33,431 nucleotides of DNA from Clostridiales bacterium (GTDB taxonomy: Bacteria; Bacillota; Clostridia; Oscillospirales; Butyricicoccaceae), in the NCBI GenBank assembly GCA_019421385.1, contig JAHZFK010000029.1, positions 1 to 33,431 of the forward strand, written 5' to 3'. The position numbers were made by a program, and so were the translations under genes. How positions within the stretch are numbered: the first letter of the stretch is position 1; each line of letters starts with the position of its first letter. Positions 1 to 8,185 of the stretch are shown in pieces. Under the pieces are notes generated by a model, which saw only the letters and a list, made by a program, of their open reading frames with translations, ran no database searches and had not been told where the DNA came from.

Positions 1-36
1 AAAACCGGCTTCAGCAGAATTTATCGGTCTTATTTT

Positions 37-300
37 TTACGAGGCATTAAATATCTTAGACCGATGTCGGTCTAACGTGTTAAAGGCCCATTTGATCACT
101 GTATCATCCGTCAGGGCTTCCAGCACATCCTCCGGAATCTTCTCGCCGCAGGCAAGATCGACCACCTGCACCGGACCGGAGTCTACACTATATCCGAACA
201 GCAGTATCTCAAAATCCGGTGCCTCCACATAACGGTAGACACCGGCCTTTTGCAGATTGATGCTGCTGTAGGTTTCGATATCTATACTCAAAGTTTGCAT
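37..300 (-). pseudogene. Truncated phage DNA polymerase (family A), N-terminal fragment
   Basis: The minus-strand frame starts at an ATG at 298-300 behind an AAGGATGGTG-like ribosome binding site. It encodes the first ~75 residues of a phage DNA polymerase I-type protein: LSIDIETYSS is the exonuclease I motif (catalytic D and E), followed by the typical VYRYVEAPDFEILLFGYS segment. After residues IKWAFN (about position 77) the reading changes to an unrelated 13-residue tail ending in TAA at 37-39. The polymerase proper (normally about 600-700 residues) is absent, so this is a broken gene. A perfect palindrome (56-75) sits exactly at the break. It would have been the last gene of a minus-strand replication cluster after DUF2800, DUF2815 and the small membrane protein. 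Family recognition is from sequence memory. Confidence in truncation is high provided the window edge does not hide a rearranged remainder. Confidence 0.75.
56..75. repeat. Perfect 20-bp palindrome at the DNA polymerase breakpoint
   Basis: TTAGACCGATGTCGGTCTAA consists of two 9-bp inverted arms (TTAGACCGA / TCGGTCTAA) around a central TG. A further half-site, TCGGTCT, lies at 24-30. It is placed within one or two bases of the point where the polymerase reading frame loses family similarity. It may be a recombination or transposon-end site, or a protein-binding operator. The sequence alone does not decide. Confidence 0.6.
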
Positions 301-357
301 ATAATCACCATCCTTAAAAAGGGCTGGCAGCGCGGGTACGCCACCAGCCCACATGCT

Positions 358-549
358 TTAGTTCAGGGCTTCCATGCGCTTTTCGTGGTATTCGTCGTCC
401 TGCGCGGCCTTTTTCTCCTCGCGTTTCTCACGCTTGAAGTCATTGATGACCGTCTGAACTGCGCCCACAGTCCAAGAGAGGACTACGATGCAAAAGCACC
501 CAATCAGGATGTTGCAGAGAAGGGATGAAATCATAACTGTGCTTTCCAT
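358..549 (-). CDS. Small phage membrane protein (63 aa)
   Basis: A 63-residue protein starting at the ATG at 547-549, preceded on the minus strand by AAAGGA. Residues about 7-28 (ISSLLCNILIGCFCIVVL) form one hydrophobic membrane-spanning segment. The rest is a highly charged K/R/E-rich cytoplasmic tail. It lies between DUF2815 (18 bp upstream) and the DNA polymerase start (57 bp downstream), a position where phages of this kind often carry small open frames. No function is recognised. It could be a short holin-like or accessory membrane peptide, but nothing beyond topology supports that. Confidence 0.6.
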   Translation of the reverse strand: MESTVMISSLLCNILIGCFCIVVLSWTVGAVQTVINDFKREKREEKKAAQDDEYHEKRMEALN

Positions 550-567
550 AGTTTTACGATCCTTTCT

Positions 568-1140
568 TTAGTTGAGAAAATCTTCATCGGCATCGGTGGC
601 AAAGTCGGACTCAGCGCTTGTCTTGCCGCCGAGAGGTTCACCGGCGCGAATCAGCTGCAGGTTATTGAGACCGCAGGCAATGCCGCGATTTCCGTTCGAG
701 TTAAATGCGTACAGCGTGATGCTGGCGCGGCCATAGACACCGGAGTAGACCTCCGAACGGGTGAGCACCGGATTCAAGTCCGCATCCACAATGCCGGGTG
801 CCGTAGCAGAGTTGGCATTGATGAAGTAGGCGTTCGCATAGGCCGGATCGTCCGGGCGCTCCACGTCGCCATCGCGGAGAGGCGTCTTGACGGAAGCGAG
901 AGGCGGCACGCTCTTGGAATTGCCCTTTAGCTTGGACTCGCCTTCAGCGTAGGCAGCTTCGATAGCAGCCTTGATCTTGGCGACGGTCTTGGTATCGGAC
1001 TTCGGGATGATCAAACTGACGCTGTACTTCGGAGCGCCGCCGTTGATGCTTTTGGGCTCCCAGACGTTAGCGTAGCTCCAACGGGTGTCCTCACCGGTAA
1101 TGACTTTCATGGGATTTTTTACAGTAGTGTTCTTAGACAT
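568..1140 (-). CDS. Phage DUF2815 family protein (probable ssDNA-binding protein)
   Basis: This 190-residue protein begins MSKNTTVKNPMKVITGEDTR at 1140. That start is chosen because a strong AAGGAGG site lies about 8 bases upstream; the open frame extends further but without a ribosome binding site. The recognisable pattern is the DUF2815 family: VRWSYANVWEPK-like start, PKYSVSLIIPKSD, later TRSEVYSGVYGRASITLYAFN, and an acidic C-terminal tail (SDFATDADEDFLN). Acidic tails and the position beside DUF2800 and DNA polymerase are why such proteins are thought to bind single-stranded DNA in phage replication. That role is inference. The gene looks intact. Confidence 0.8.
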   Translation of the reverse strand: MSKNTTVKNPMKVITGEDTRWSYANVWEPKSINGGAPKYSVSLIIPKSDTKTVAKIKAAIEAAYAEGESKLKGNSKSVPPLASVKTPLRDGDVERPDDPAYANAYFINANSATAPGIVDADLNPVLTRSEVYSGVYGRASITLYAFNSNGNRGIACGLNNLQLIRAGEPLGGKTSAESDFATDADEDFLN

Positions 1141-1153
1141 AATCTTGTCCTCC

Positions 1154-2045
1154 TTAATTTTCACTGAAATCAGATTTTGCATTGTTAATGGCCGGACGCT
1201 TGTCACTCTCCGGCACCAGAGTGGGTTTGCCCTGTGGCTTTTCGATGAGGCCAGCAAGGACTTTTTCAAAGCGGGCTTTGCCGAGCAGCTTCTGCATGGC
1301 GGTGACGCCGAGGAGCTTCTGTTCATACGGATCAAAACCGGCCTTGGTGACTGCCGCAGCGACGGCAGCATCGTTTGTGTACTTTCTGTTGGTGCGGCCC
1401 TCGACCAGCTTCCAACCGGACCACTCCTTGCCGCTGATCGCCTGCTGGAGCGCGTATTCTTTAATGTCGGATGCCCATGTCACCAGATCGTCAACCTTGG
1501 AAAGAATATCTTCCACGTCTTCGTCGGTGAGCAGTGGAGGCAGCTTAAATTCATACTTCGCAAGCTCCAGATTGGCAGCGGCACGAGCGCGGCAGGCGTT
1601 CTTAGCTTTACAGAAACCGCACCATTCACCGCAGAGGAAGTTTCCGTCACCGGCAAAGGCGAGGTCGGCAGCGGGCTTCAGGACTTCTTCGGCCCAGAGG
1701 AGCAGGTCCTCTTTGGACAGTTCATAGGTGGAGAGGTTATCCCTGCGCGGCTGGTAGATCGTCATGCGGACAGTGCTGATGTCGTAGATGTCATCAAACA
1801 GCTCCAAAGCGCCGAGCGCGTAGCACATCATCTGCGGGTTTTCTTTGGCAGAGACCAGCACGCCAAGGCCATATTTGAAGTCGATGATCTGCAAGGTGCC
1901 GTCAGCGATGACGATGGCGTCGGCGGTTCCGAAGCCTTGTTCTACCCAGCGGGAGAAGTCGACGCGCTGTTCAATCAGCACCACCGGATCAGGGCAGTTT
2001 TCCTTGGCGGCCCCGACCTGTTCCAGCACATAGGCGGCATAGCCG
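1154..2045 (-). pseudogene. DUF2800 phage protein (PD-(D/E)XK nuclease-like), 5'-truncated
   Basis: The frame encodes roughly the last 295 residues of a DUF2800 protein. Visible features are GTADAIVIADGTLQIIDFKYG, which carries the D...DxK catalytic pattern of Cas4/RecB-like nucleases, and a cysteine cluster FLCGEWCGFCKAKNACRARA that probably binds an iron-sulfur cluster or zinc. Similarity begins around YAAYVLEQV near 2,041-2,045. The upstream codons (to an ATG at 2,161) read into unrelated sequence, so about 100 N-terminal residues have been lost. It would have been the first gene of the minus-strand phage replication cluster. It has no recognisable original start or ribosome binding site, and function is unlikely. 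Confidence 0.75.
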
Positions 2046-2394
2046 GTAGCGCAGTCCTTGCATAATACGGGCCCTCCTTCGGCCCCACAACCGCTGAATG
2101 GTGTGGAGAAGCGGAGAGCCCGTATGGGTGCCAGCGGTGAAAAAGGACGCAAAAATCCCACCCGTAGCGGGAGAACAATGTCTCCGCTTCAAGTTGCGTC
2201 CAGCTGTTCGCGTGCTGGCTTGGTATTCAGTTGTCCCATCACATCGGCGGCGAACAGCTCCTCTTTGTGCACTTGGAGCAACACTTTTGTGGTGGTGAGC
2301 AGTTTGCAGCCGTACTCAGGGCTGAATCAGCACCTTATTTAAGAAACTTTTCTTCGTGTTCGCAAATTTTTTATTAGCGATAGCTCAAAATGGA
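2046..2394. other. Junction between phage fragment and defence island, no supported gene
   Basis: About 350 bp with no convincing gene. One minus-strand frame (about 2,189-2,330) has protein-like composition (KVLLQVHKEELFAADVMGQ) but has no start codon behind a ribosome binding site and ends in TGA at 2189-2191. It may be a remnant of an unidentified gene. The region marks the left edge of the defence island. Confidence 0.4.
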
Positions 2395-2423
2395 TTGTAA
2401 ATCGCTTAAATCTGTGATATAAT
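2395..2423 (+). promoter_or_regulatory. Sigma-A type promoter of the ABC-3C operon
   Basis: TTGTAA (2395-2400), a 17-base spacer and a perfect TATAAT (2418-2423). Transcription would start near 2,430 and give a ~115-nt leader ahead of the first gene. The leader contains a small hairpin (ATCAGT-agga-ACTGAT, 2439-2454) and the TTTGACC repeats at the ribosome binding site. Confidence 0.7.
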
Positions 2424-2496
2424 TAAAAGAACTTTTCCATCAGTAGGAACTGATCGTCTTTATTGTACTGAGAATGGCCTGATCGGTCGAAAATGC

Positions 2497-2532
2497 GTTT
2501 GACCACGCTTTGACCTAAAAGGTCAAAAGGAG
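2497..2532 (+). promoter_or_regulatory. TTTGACC direct and inverted repeats overlapping the ribosome binding site
   Basis: Two direct copies of TTTGACC (about 2498-2504 and 2509-2515) are followed by the inverted copy: TTTGACCT (2509-2516), AAA, AGGTCAAA (2520-2527). AAGGAG (2527-2532), the ribosome binding site of the GTG at 2544, touches the 3' arm. This could be an operator, perhaps for the Xre regulator encoded at the end of the operon, or an RNA hairpin limiting translation of the first gene. Confidence 0.5.
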
Positions 2533-2543
2533 TGTGAGTAGTA

Positions 2544-3545
2544 GTGTATTTCCATGAGATAGCCGGAGAGCTAAAAACGCTTATGGAACCAGCTGGACGC
2601 GGAGGCAAATTTGTCTGCACATTAGTTGGTCTTTCGCTGCGCCCTCCTATGACAGATGAAGAAGATCAAGCTCAGTACCTTCACGAGTACAATCCGATGG
2701 AGAAGAACATATCTGATAACATGCTTGACCAGATATTTGAGGGGCGGGATAAATACATTTCAAAAGCACGCGCAAGGATGATCTGTAGCCTATACGACGG
2801 CGCGGATATTGCGGATCAAATTGATGCACTATTCGATGGCAGCAAGGAGCATCTACAGAAATTCCTTTACACAAGGGGAATCGATGTAAAGTTAGATGAA
2901 TTGGGGTCTGCCGTTCAGGACATTCTTGATCAGATTTTTCATGGTCTGGCCAAGGGTATCCATGATGTGGATATCAAGCTCACGATCCATGATCCAAAGC
3001 CGAGCATAAAAAATCTCGCAGGAGACCGAATCTACTGCGAGGATGGGAAGCTATATATAGACGGCGATGTTATTGAGTTGCCGATCAAACTAAGCGACGC
3101 ACAGATTTATGATTTTGAAGCTGATTACATTTCCGCTTTGTGTGACGCCTATGCGGAAGCGCTATCTCGTGATTCGGTAACGGTAGATGATATACCCGCG
3201 CTACCGAAGAAGTATCAAACGAACTTTTATGATCAGCGCAAGGCATACCTCAGCGCAGAGAGCATTCAGCGGTCAATCAGTGAAGTATACGAAGATGGTG
3301 AAAACCAGTTTGATATTTTAAAGGCAGATGCCTACGACGGAATTAAGACCACATACTTTGATGATTACGATAACGGATATAGACGGTTGCTGGAGGTCCT
3401 GAAGAAGATTTCAGATGTTCAGCTTACAAAGTCGAAGCTGTCTCTGATAAAGAACCTGATAGGAAATTTAGAAAGGCTTGGTATCGTTCATATTCTGGTG
3501 AACGACAAGACGATGACATCGTGGGTTGATCCGTATGCGGAGTAA
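2544..3545 (+). CDS. ABC-three-component system protein (C-terminal-domain component)
   Basis: A 333-residue protein using a GTG start (2544), supported by AAGGAG 11 bases upstream. The N-terminal half (1-180) is not recognised. The C-terminal part, about 215-333 (NFYDQRKAYLSAESIQRS, then QFDILKADAYDGIKTTY, then a block ending HILVNDKTMTSWVDP), has the look of the conserved C-terminal domain of ABC-3C systems, in which this protein partners a small middle component and an SMC-like ATPase. Order and overlap support it: the middle component starts inside its last codons (3535) and the ATPase follows. Its biochemical role is unknown; in this class the variable N-terminus is suspected to be the effector or sensor. 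The assignment relies on family memory plus context, so it is moderate. Confidence 0.6.
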   Translation: MYFHEIAGELKTLMEPAGRGGKFVCTLVGLSLRPPMTDEEDQAQYLHEYNPMEKNISDNMLDQIFEGRDKYISKARARMICSLYDGADIADQIDALFDGSKEHLQKFLYTRGIDVKLDELGSAVQDILDQIFHGLAKGIHDVDIKLTIHDPKPSIKNLAGDRIYCEDGKLYIDGDVIELPIKLSDAQIYDFEADYISALCDAYAEALSRDSVTVDDIPALPKKYQTNFYDQRKAYLSAESIQRSISEVYEDGENQFDILKADAYDGIKTTYFDDYDNGYRRLLEVLKKISDVQLTKSKLSLIKNLIGNLERLGIVHILVNDKTMTSWVDPYAE

Positions 3546-3981
3546 GGTTTTTAATACAACATTTGAGAACATGCTGCGGCTCCTCTTGCTGGCAGATACC
3601 TTAAATATACCGGCAAACGTAGATAGGCTTGCTGCACTGGATTTTATCTGTATCTACGGAAAAAAGTGCAAAGTGCTGGATAAGAACCTTCATGGAGATA
3701 ATGAGTTCGGCTTCGCCGAGTTTACAAATAAGCGCAAAAAAATAACCGAGGCCGTTAAGCTCTCGGTCAGAAATGATTTTATAAAAGTGGAGCACACAGA
3801 TCAGGGCTTCTTATATAGCATTAATGATCGTGGCAGACAAGTGGTGCAAGGCGTGCAGTCGCCCTATGCGAAAGCATACGTTGTGGGAGCAAAGATAGTG
3901 TGCAGGCGCTTTTCAAATTACACGGATGAAGGCGTATTGCAGTACATAAGCGATAGAGCTACAGAGTCAAAGGAGGCATAA
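3535..3981 (+). CDS. ABC-three-component system middle component
   Basis: A 148-residue protein starting at ATG 3535, overlapping the previous gene by 11 bases, which implies translational coupling; no strong ribosome binding site is visible. The sequence FNTTFENMLRLLLLADTL, followed by DRLAALDFICIYGKK and NLHGDNEFGFAEFTNKRKK, resembles the middle-component-2 family of ABC-3C systems. A likely winged-helix portion (ITEAVKLSVRNDFIKVEHTD, then YSINDRGRQVV) suggests a bridging or DNA/RNA-binding adaptor between the ATPase and the larger partner. Its stop lies just before the ribosome binding site of the ATPase gene. Confidence 0.7.
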   Translation: MRSKVFNTTFENMLRLLLLADTLNIPANVDRLAALDFICIYGKKCKVLDKNLHGDNEFGFAEFTNKRKKITEAVKLSVRNDFIKVEHTDQGFLYSINDRGRQVVQGVQSPYAKAYVVGAKIVCRRFSNYTDEGVLQYISDRATESKEA

Positions 3982-3983
3982 GG

Positions 3984-5816
3984 ATGCAGAGTTTTATGAT
4001 CGAAAGACTGCGTGTATCCGGAGCCGGAAAGATTGAAGGTGTTATAAACTTTACCGATGGACTGAACATTATCCAAGGACGGTCCAACACCGGGAAAACG
4101 TGGATACTCAAGTGTATTTATTATCTTTTCAGCTCCGACACGAGACCGTATTCTCCGCTGACCGGTTATACGGATATTGAGGGAGTTTTCCTGACGAAAC
4201 GATATGGCAGGATAACCATGTCCAGAAAGCTCGATGAGGAAAAGGTTACGGTTGTTGCTGAAAGCGAAGAAGTCGAAGATGGCGAATACGACACTAACTA
4301 TAAAAAGTTCAGCCTTCATTACCTGAATGATCTGTGGCTACGTATCATTGGACTTGATGAGACGATTGAAGTTCCGAAGACTGCTCGCTATGCGAGAGAA
4401 CGTATGTCTTGGACTAACATCGCCAGTGTTTTCTTTGCTGATGAAAACGAAATAGATAAGTCGGAGTCTATCGTAATCAAAGATCAAAGATATGAGACGC
4501 CGCTTATTGCATCTTTATACTTTTTGCTCACCGGTGATTATAAAAAAGGAATTTCTGAGATTACTAAACCGGAGGTGGCTTCTGCAAAGAAGAAGGCAGT
4601 GATCGATTATATCGAAGAACAGGTTACTTCTCTTACGGAAAAACGTGTTAGCTACATTATGCAGCTTGAGGAACTGGCTGGGTTAGATATAGAAAAAGAG
4701 ATGCAGGAGCTTTCGGACCATATTCAGGAGGTTCAGCAGGAAATCAAAGAGTTGATTGAAGAAAACACTGCTATCGTTCGTCAGATGGCTGAGTATCAGC
4801 AAGAGGATGCCAATTGCCGTGTGCTTCTGGATCGATATGAATCCCTGATCAGCCAGTATAAAGCCGACCTGCAGAGACTTGATTTCATTTCAAAGGGTGA
4901 ACAGGCCGTAAAGGGACTCCCGGAAAACGGAGTGTGTCCGTTCTGCGGTGGGGAGTTGCACCCGGAAGACGATGACAGTTACTTAGAAGCGATCAATGCA
5001 GAGATCAAGAGAATAGCCTCCGAACTTACAGTCATTGCTGCAACAGAAAACAGTGTTCGTGAAGAGCAAGATTCGATCAGGAAAAATATTGAAGAATTAC
5101 AAGTGCGCAGAGCCGAGGTTAATAAAGCTCTCGATGATAAGAATCGTGAGATCCAGAACTATAGATCTGGCCTGCAGCGCTTTAAGGATTATACGACTCT
5201 TCAGACAGGCATCGACTTTGTGAACGATCAGCTTGCCATTCTTGGCCAGAAAAAAGTTGCAGAGCTGCAGAAACAAAAAAATCCTCCTCTCTACCATGCA
5301 AAGCAGGAGTTCGAGGATGAAGTGGGTACTGGCTTTAATATACTCTTGAACAAGATTTTGAAAGAGTGCAACTATCGGAATGCTGGTTATGCCAGCTGGG
5401 ATTTCAGCACATTCGATATTTTGATGGATGGAGTGCCAAAGTCAGAAGATCAGGGGAAGGGCTATCGTTCGTTCCTAAATTCCGTTGTGGCGCTGATGTT
5501 ATATGAATATTTCAACAGCGACGATGTATTCATAAAGCCCGGATTCCTTATGATCGATACGCCGCTTCTCGGCTTTGATGAAAATGAAGACGAATTTGGC
5601 GACAATACGATAAAAAATGGTCTGTACCAGTATTTCATCAATCATCAGGGCGACGGGCAGGTCATCATCGTTGATAACCTCAATGTCATACCGGAGGATA
5701 TAGATTTTAAAGCAAAGGGAGTTAATGTAGTAACGTATCACAAAGACGAGAAGGACGGTCACATTTACGGCTTTATGCCAAGCTGGAGAAAAGATCTCCC
5801 AAAGGAGTTATTATGA
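3984..5816 (+). CDS. SMC/Rad50-like ABC ATPase of the ABC-3C system
   Basis: A 610-residue protein with AAAGGAGG upstream of ATG 3984. In order: N-terminal Walker A (GRSNTGKT, residues 32-39), long coiled coil rich in E/K/Q (about 200-310 and 330-430) interrupted by a CPFC zinc-hook motif (318-321), then a signature-like segment GKGYRSFLNSVVAL (491-504) and a Walker B FLMIDTPLLGFDE (521-533). This is the compact Rad50/SMC layout: the two ATPase halves join when the coiled coil folds back, and the CxxC pair can hook two molecules through zinc. In ABC-3C systems the ATPase is thought to sense or load onto nucleic acid and activate the partner. Its TGA overlaps the ATG of the regulator gene (ATGA). 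Confidence 0.85.
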   Translation: MQSFMIERLRVSGAGKIEGVINFTDGLNIIQGRSNTGKTWILKCIYYLFSSDTRPYSPLTGYTDIEGVFLTKRYGRITMSRKLDEEKVTVVAESEEVEDGEYDTNYKKFSLHYLNDLWLRIIGLDETIEVPKTARYARERMSWTNIASVFFADENEIDKSESIVIKDQRYETPLIASLYFLLTGDYKKGISEITKPEVASAKKKAVIDYIEEQVTSLTEKRVSYIMQLEELAGLDIEKEMQELSDHIQEVQQEIKELIEENTAIVRQMAEYQQEDANCRVLLDRYESLISQYKADLQRLDFISKGEQAVKGLPENGVCPFCGGELHPEDDDSYLEAINAEIKRIASELTVIAATENSVREEQDSIRKNIEELQVRRAEVNKALDDKNREIQNYRSGLQRFKDYTTLQTGIDFVNDQLAILGQKKVAELQKQKNPPLYHAKQEFEDEVGTGFNILLNKILKECNYRNAGYASWDFSTFDILMDGVPKSEDQGKGYRSFLNSVVALMLYEYFNSDDVFIKPGFLMIDTPLLGFDENEDEFGDNTIKNGLYQYFINHQGDGQVIIVDNLNVIPEDIDFKAKGVNVVTYHKDEKDGHIYGFMPSWRKDLPKELL

Positions 5817-6040
5817 AACTATCTTACAAAAAATTATGGGTAATGCTTGTTGAACGAGACATGAAGAAAACAGAGTTTGCTAAGAAGGCCAAGATCAGCT
5901 CTGCCTCCCTTGCGAAACTCGGCAAAGGTGCCAACGTCACGACTGATGTCTTAGTGAAAATCTGCGAGGAGCTAAATTGCGATATCGGGGATATTTGTGA
6001 AGTCGTCCCGGACGATGCTGCAGATGAAACAGACAACTGA
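5813..6040 (+). CDS. Xre-family helix-turn-helix regulator (75 aa)
   Basis: A 75-residue single-domain protein overlapping the ATPase stop by four bases (ATGA at 5813), so it is translationally coupled to the ABC-3C genes. The helix-turn-helix is MKKTEFAKKAKISSASLAKL, and VLVKICEELNCDIGDICEVV is the usual closing helices of small Xre/YozG-like proteins. Proteins of this type commonly precede type I modification genes. It may autoregulate the operon or control hsdM, which starts 71 bases downstream. The TTTGACC repeats near 2,500 are a possible target, which is inference only. Confidence 0.8.
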   Translation: MKLSYKKLWVMLVERDMKKTEFAKKAKISSASLAKLGKGANVTTDVLVKICEELNCDIGDICEVVPDDAADETDN

Positions 6041-6111
6041 GTCCGTTTTTTAATACACCAGAAAGAATAGAATAAGCACGGATACATGTGTTTACTTGGA
6101 GGTAAATTCAG

Positions 6112-7620
6112 ATGGCTGATAAAACCAACGCCAACATTGGCTTTGAAAAACAACTGTGGGATGCTGCTTGCGTCCTGTGGGGACATATTCCCGCAGCAGA
6201 ATACAGAAAGGTAATCATCGGGCTTATTTTCCTTCGCTACATTTCCGCTGCCTTTGATAAGAGATATCAAGAGCTTGTTGCGGAGGGTGACGGTTTCGAA
6301 GACGACCGCGACGCTTATACGATGGAGAATGTATTCTTCGTACCGGAAGAAGCAAGATGGAGCACGATTGCTTCTGCCGCTCACACTCCTGAAATCGGAA
6401 CGGTTATTGACACGGCCATGAGAGCCATCGAAACAGAAAACAAAACACTGAAGAATGTTCTTCCCAAAAACTATGCCAGCCCGGACCTCGACAAGCGAGT
6501 GCTGGGAGATGTAGTTGACATCTTCACGAACAATATCGATATGAGCGACACAGAAGAGAGCGAAGATCTTCTGGGCCGCACCTATGAATACTGTATAGCG
6601 CAGTTCGCTGAGAAGGAAGGCGTAGGCGGTGGCGAATTCTATACACCGTCCAGCGTGGTTAAGACACTCGTCTCTATCTTGCGTCCGTTCGATAACTGCC
6701 GCGTGTACGATTGCTGCTGTGGTTCCGGCGGTATGTTCGTACAGAGCGCTAAGTTCATTCAGGCCCATTCCGGCAAGCGTGGTGCCATCTCTGTTTACGG
6801 ACAGGAGGCTAATGCCGATACTTGGAAGATGGCTAAGATGAACATGGCAATCCGTGCTATCGATGCAGACTTTGGACCTTATCAGGCGGACACCTTTACA
6901 AATGATCTACATCCGACATTGAAGGCAGACTTCATTCTGGCAAATCCTCCATTCAATTATCACCCTTGGAATCAGGAAAAACTGCTGGAAGATGTCCGCT
7001 GGAAATATGGCACGCCTCCAGCTGGTAATGCAAACTATGCATGGATTCAGCATATGATCCATCACCTCGCACCGACCGGGAAGATTGGCCTTGTCCTTGC
7101 AAATGGAGCACTTTCTACGCAATCCAGCGGCGAGGGTGAAATTCGTAAAAAGATTATAGAAGATGATTTGATTGAAGGCATCATCGCCATGCCGACGCAG
7201 CTCTTTTATAGCGTAACCATACCGGTTACCCTATGGTTCATTACGAAGGGTAAGAAGCAGAAAGGCAAAACGCTCTTTATTGATGCCCGCAAAATGGGCC
7301 ACATGGTAGACCGCAAGCATAGAGACTTTACCGAAGAAGATATTCAGAAACTGGCGGATACTTTCGAGTCATTCCAGAACGGAACGCTTGAAGATGTGAA
7401 GGGATTTTGCTCTGTTGCCACGCTGCAGGATATCGCAAAGCAAGATTATATTCTGACGCCAGGACGCTATGTCGGCATCGAGGAACAGGAAGATGACGGC
7501 GAGCCTTTTGAAGAGAAAATGGCAAGATTGACATCAGAGCTGTCCGATATGTTCGCCAAGTCGCATGAACTGGAGGACGAGATCAGGAGAAAGCTGGGGG
7601 CGATTGGATATGAAATTTGA
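6112..7620 (+). CDS. hsdM: Type I restriction-modification DNA methyltransferase subunit HsdM
   Basis: A 502-residue protein with TTGGAGGT before ATG 6112. The N-terminal helical domain (about 10-150) is followed by GGEFYTPSSVVKTLV (173-187), the AdoMet-binding motif I VYDCCCGSGGMF (198-209), and the catalytic motif IV NPPF (278-281) of N6-adenine methyltransferases. It would form the M2S methyltransferase with whichever HsdS is expressed, and M2R2S with HsdR. Its TGA (7618-7620) lies within the first codons of hsdS1 (ATG 7610), so the two are translationally coupled. Length and motifs are complete, so methylation should be functional. Confidence 0.97.
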   Translation: MADKTNANIGFEKQLWDAACVLWGHIPAAEYRKVIIGLIFLRYISAAFDKRYQELVAEGDGFEDDRDAYTMENVFFVPEEARWSTIASAAHTPEIGTVIDTAMRAIETENKTLKNVLPKNYASPDLDKRVLGDVVDIFTNNIDMSDTEESEDLLGRTYEYCIAQFAEKEGVGGGEFYTPSSVVKTLVSILRPFDNCRVYDCCCGSGGMFVQSAKFIQAHSGKRGAISVYGQEANADTWKMAKMNMAIRAIDADFGPYQADTFTNDLHPTLKADFILANPPFNYHPWNQEKLLEDVRWKYGTPPAGNANYAWIQHMIHHLAPTGKIGLVLANGALSTQSSGEGEIRKKIIEDDLIEGIIAMPTQLFYSVTIPVTLWFITKGKKQKGKTLFIDARKMGHMVDRKHRDFTEEDIQKLADTFESFQNGTLEDVKGFCSVATLQDIAKQDYILTPGRYVGIEEQEDDGEPFEEKMARLTSELSDMFAKSHELEDEIRRKLGAIGYEI

Positions 7621-8185
7621 TGAGAGCTCACTTTACAACATAAAATCGGATCTTGACGGCACCAGATGTTCCTTGTTTGATCTTGCTATTTGGAAGAACG
7701 GCCTTGCCTTTAAGAAAATTGACTTTTCAGAGACGGGGCGACCGGTGATCAAGATCGCAGAATTGAATAATGGAATCAACTCCAATACATCTTTTACTCA
7801 GGGCGATTATGGTGAAGATGTCTTTATCCGGTGGGATGACCTATTGTTTTCTTGGTCTGGAAATCCGCAAACATCAATAGATGTATTTCGTTATCGTCTG
7901 CAGGACGGATGGCTAAATCAGCACATCTTTAAGGTGACCGCGAATGAGGAGCTTGTAACGAAGGACTTCCTCTATTATGTTTTGAAATTTCTAAAGCCTC
8001 ACTTCACGCAGATAGCAACGAATAAACAGACGACAGGATTGGGCCATGTGACAATTGCAGACTTGAAGCGCATGAGCTTAGTGGTCCCTTCAAAGAAGGT
8101 GCAGAATCAGATTGTTTCGATTTTGAAAGCGATTGACGACAAAATCGAAGTGAATACGAACATAAACGATAATTTAGCGGCTTAA
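7610..8185 (+). CDS. hsdS: Half-length HsdS specificity subunit (single TRD, switched configuration)
   Basis: ATG 7610 overlaps the end of hsdM. The 191-residue product contains one target-recognition domain (about 20-150) and half of the central conserved region (VPSKKVQNQIVSILKAIDDK, then IEVNTNINDN). It stops at NDNLAA, precisely at inverted repeat A (8163-8180), where a normal HsdS would continue with a second recognition domain. The missing half lies immediately downstream in inverted orientation (8182-8858). Inversion between repeats A and B would join the two into an HsdS of about 410 residues, the length of the intact copy at 9951. In the orientation shown it is a half subunit, which in other type I systems can work as a dimer recognising a symmetric site. 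Confidence 0.9.
   Translation: MKFDESSLYNIKSDLDGTRCSLFDLAIWKNGLAFKKIDFSETGRPVIKIAELNNGINSNTSFTQGDYGEDVFIRWDDLLFSWSGNPQTSIDVFRYRLQDGWLNQHIFKVTANEELVTKDFLYYVLKFLKPHFTQIATNKQTTGLGHVTIADLKRMSLVVPSKKVQNQIVSILKAIDDKIEVNTNINDNLAA
8163..8180 (+). repeat. hsdS inversion repeat A
   Basis: TAAACGATAATTTAGCGG at the end of the half hsdS, encoding part of IND-NLA in the central conserved region. From 8164 it is identical over 17 bp to repeat D (11188-11204) in opposite orientation, and it differs at two positions from repeat B (8841-8858). Confidence 0.9.

Noticed and set aside
1085..2065. A 326-codon plus-strand open frame
   Set aside because: It is the antisense shadow of the DUF2815 and DUF2800 genes, whose codons match known families.
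5824..6768. A 314-codon minus-strand open frame
   Set aside because: It is antisense to the Xre regulator and hsdM, and its protein has no coherent domain pattern.
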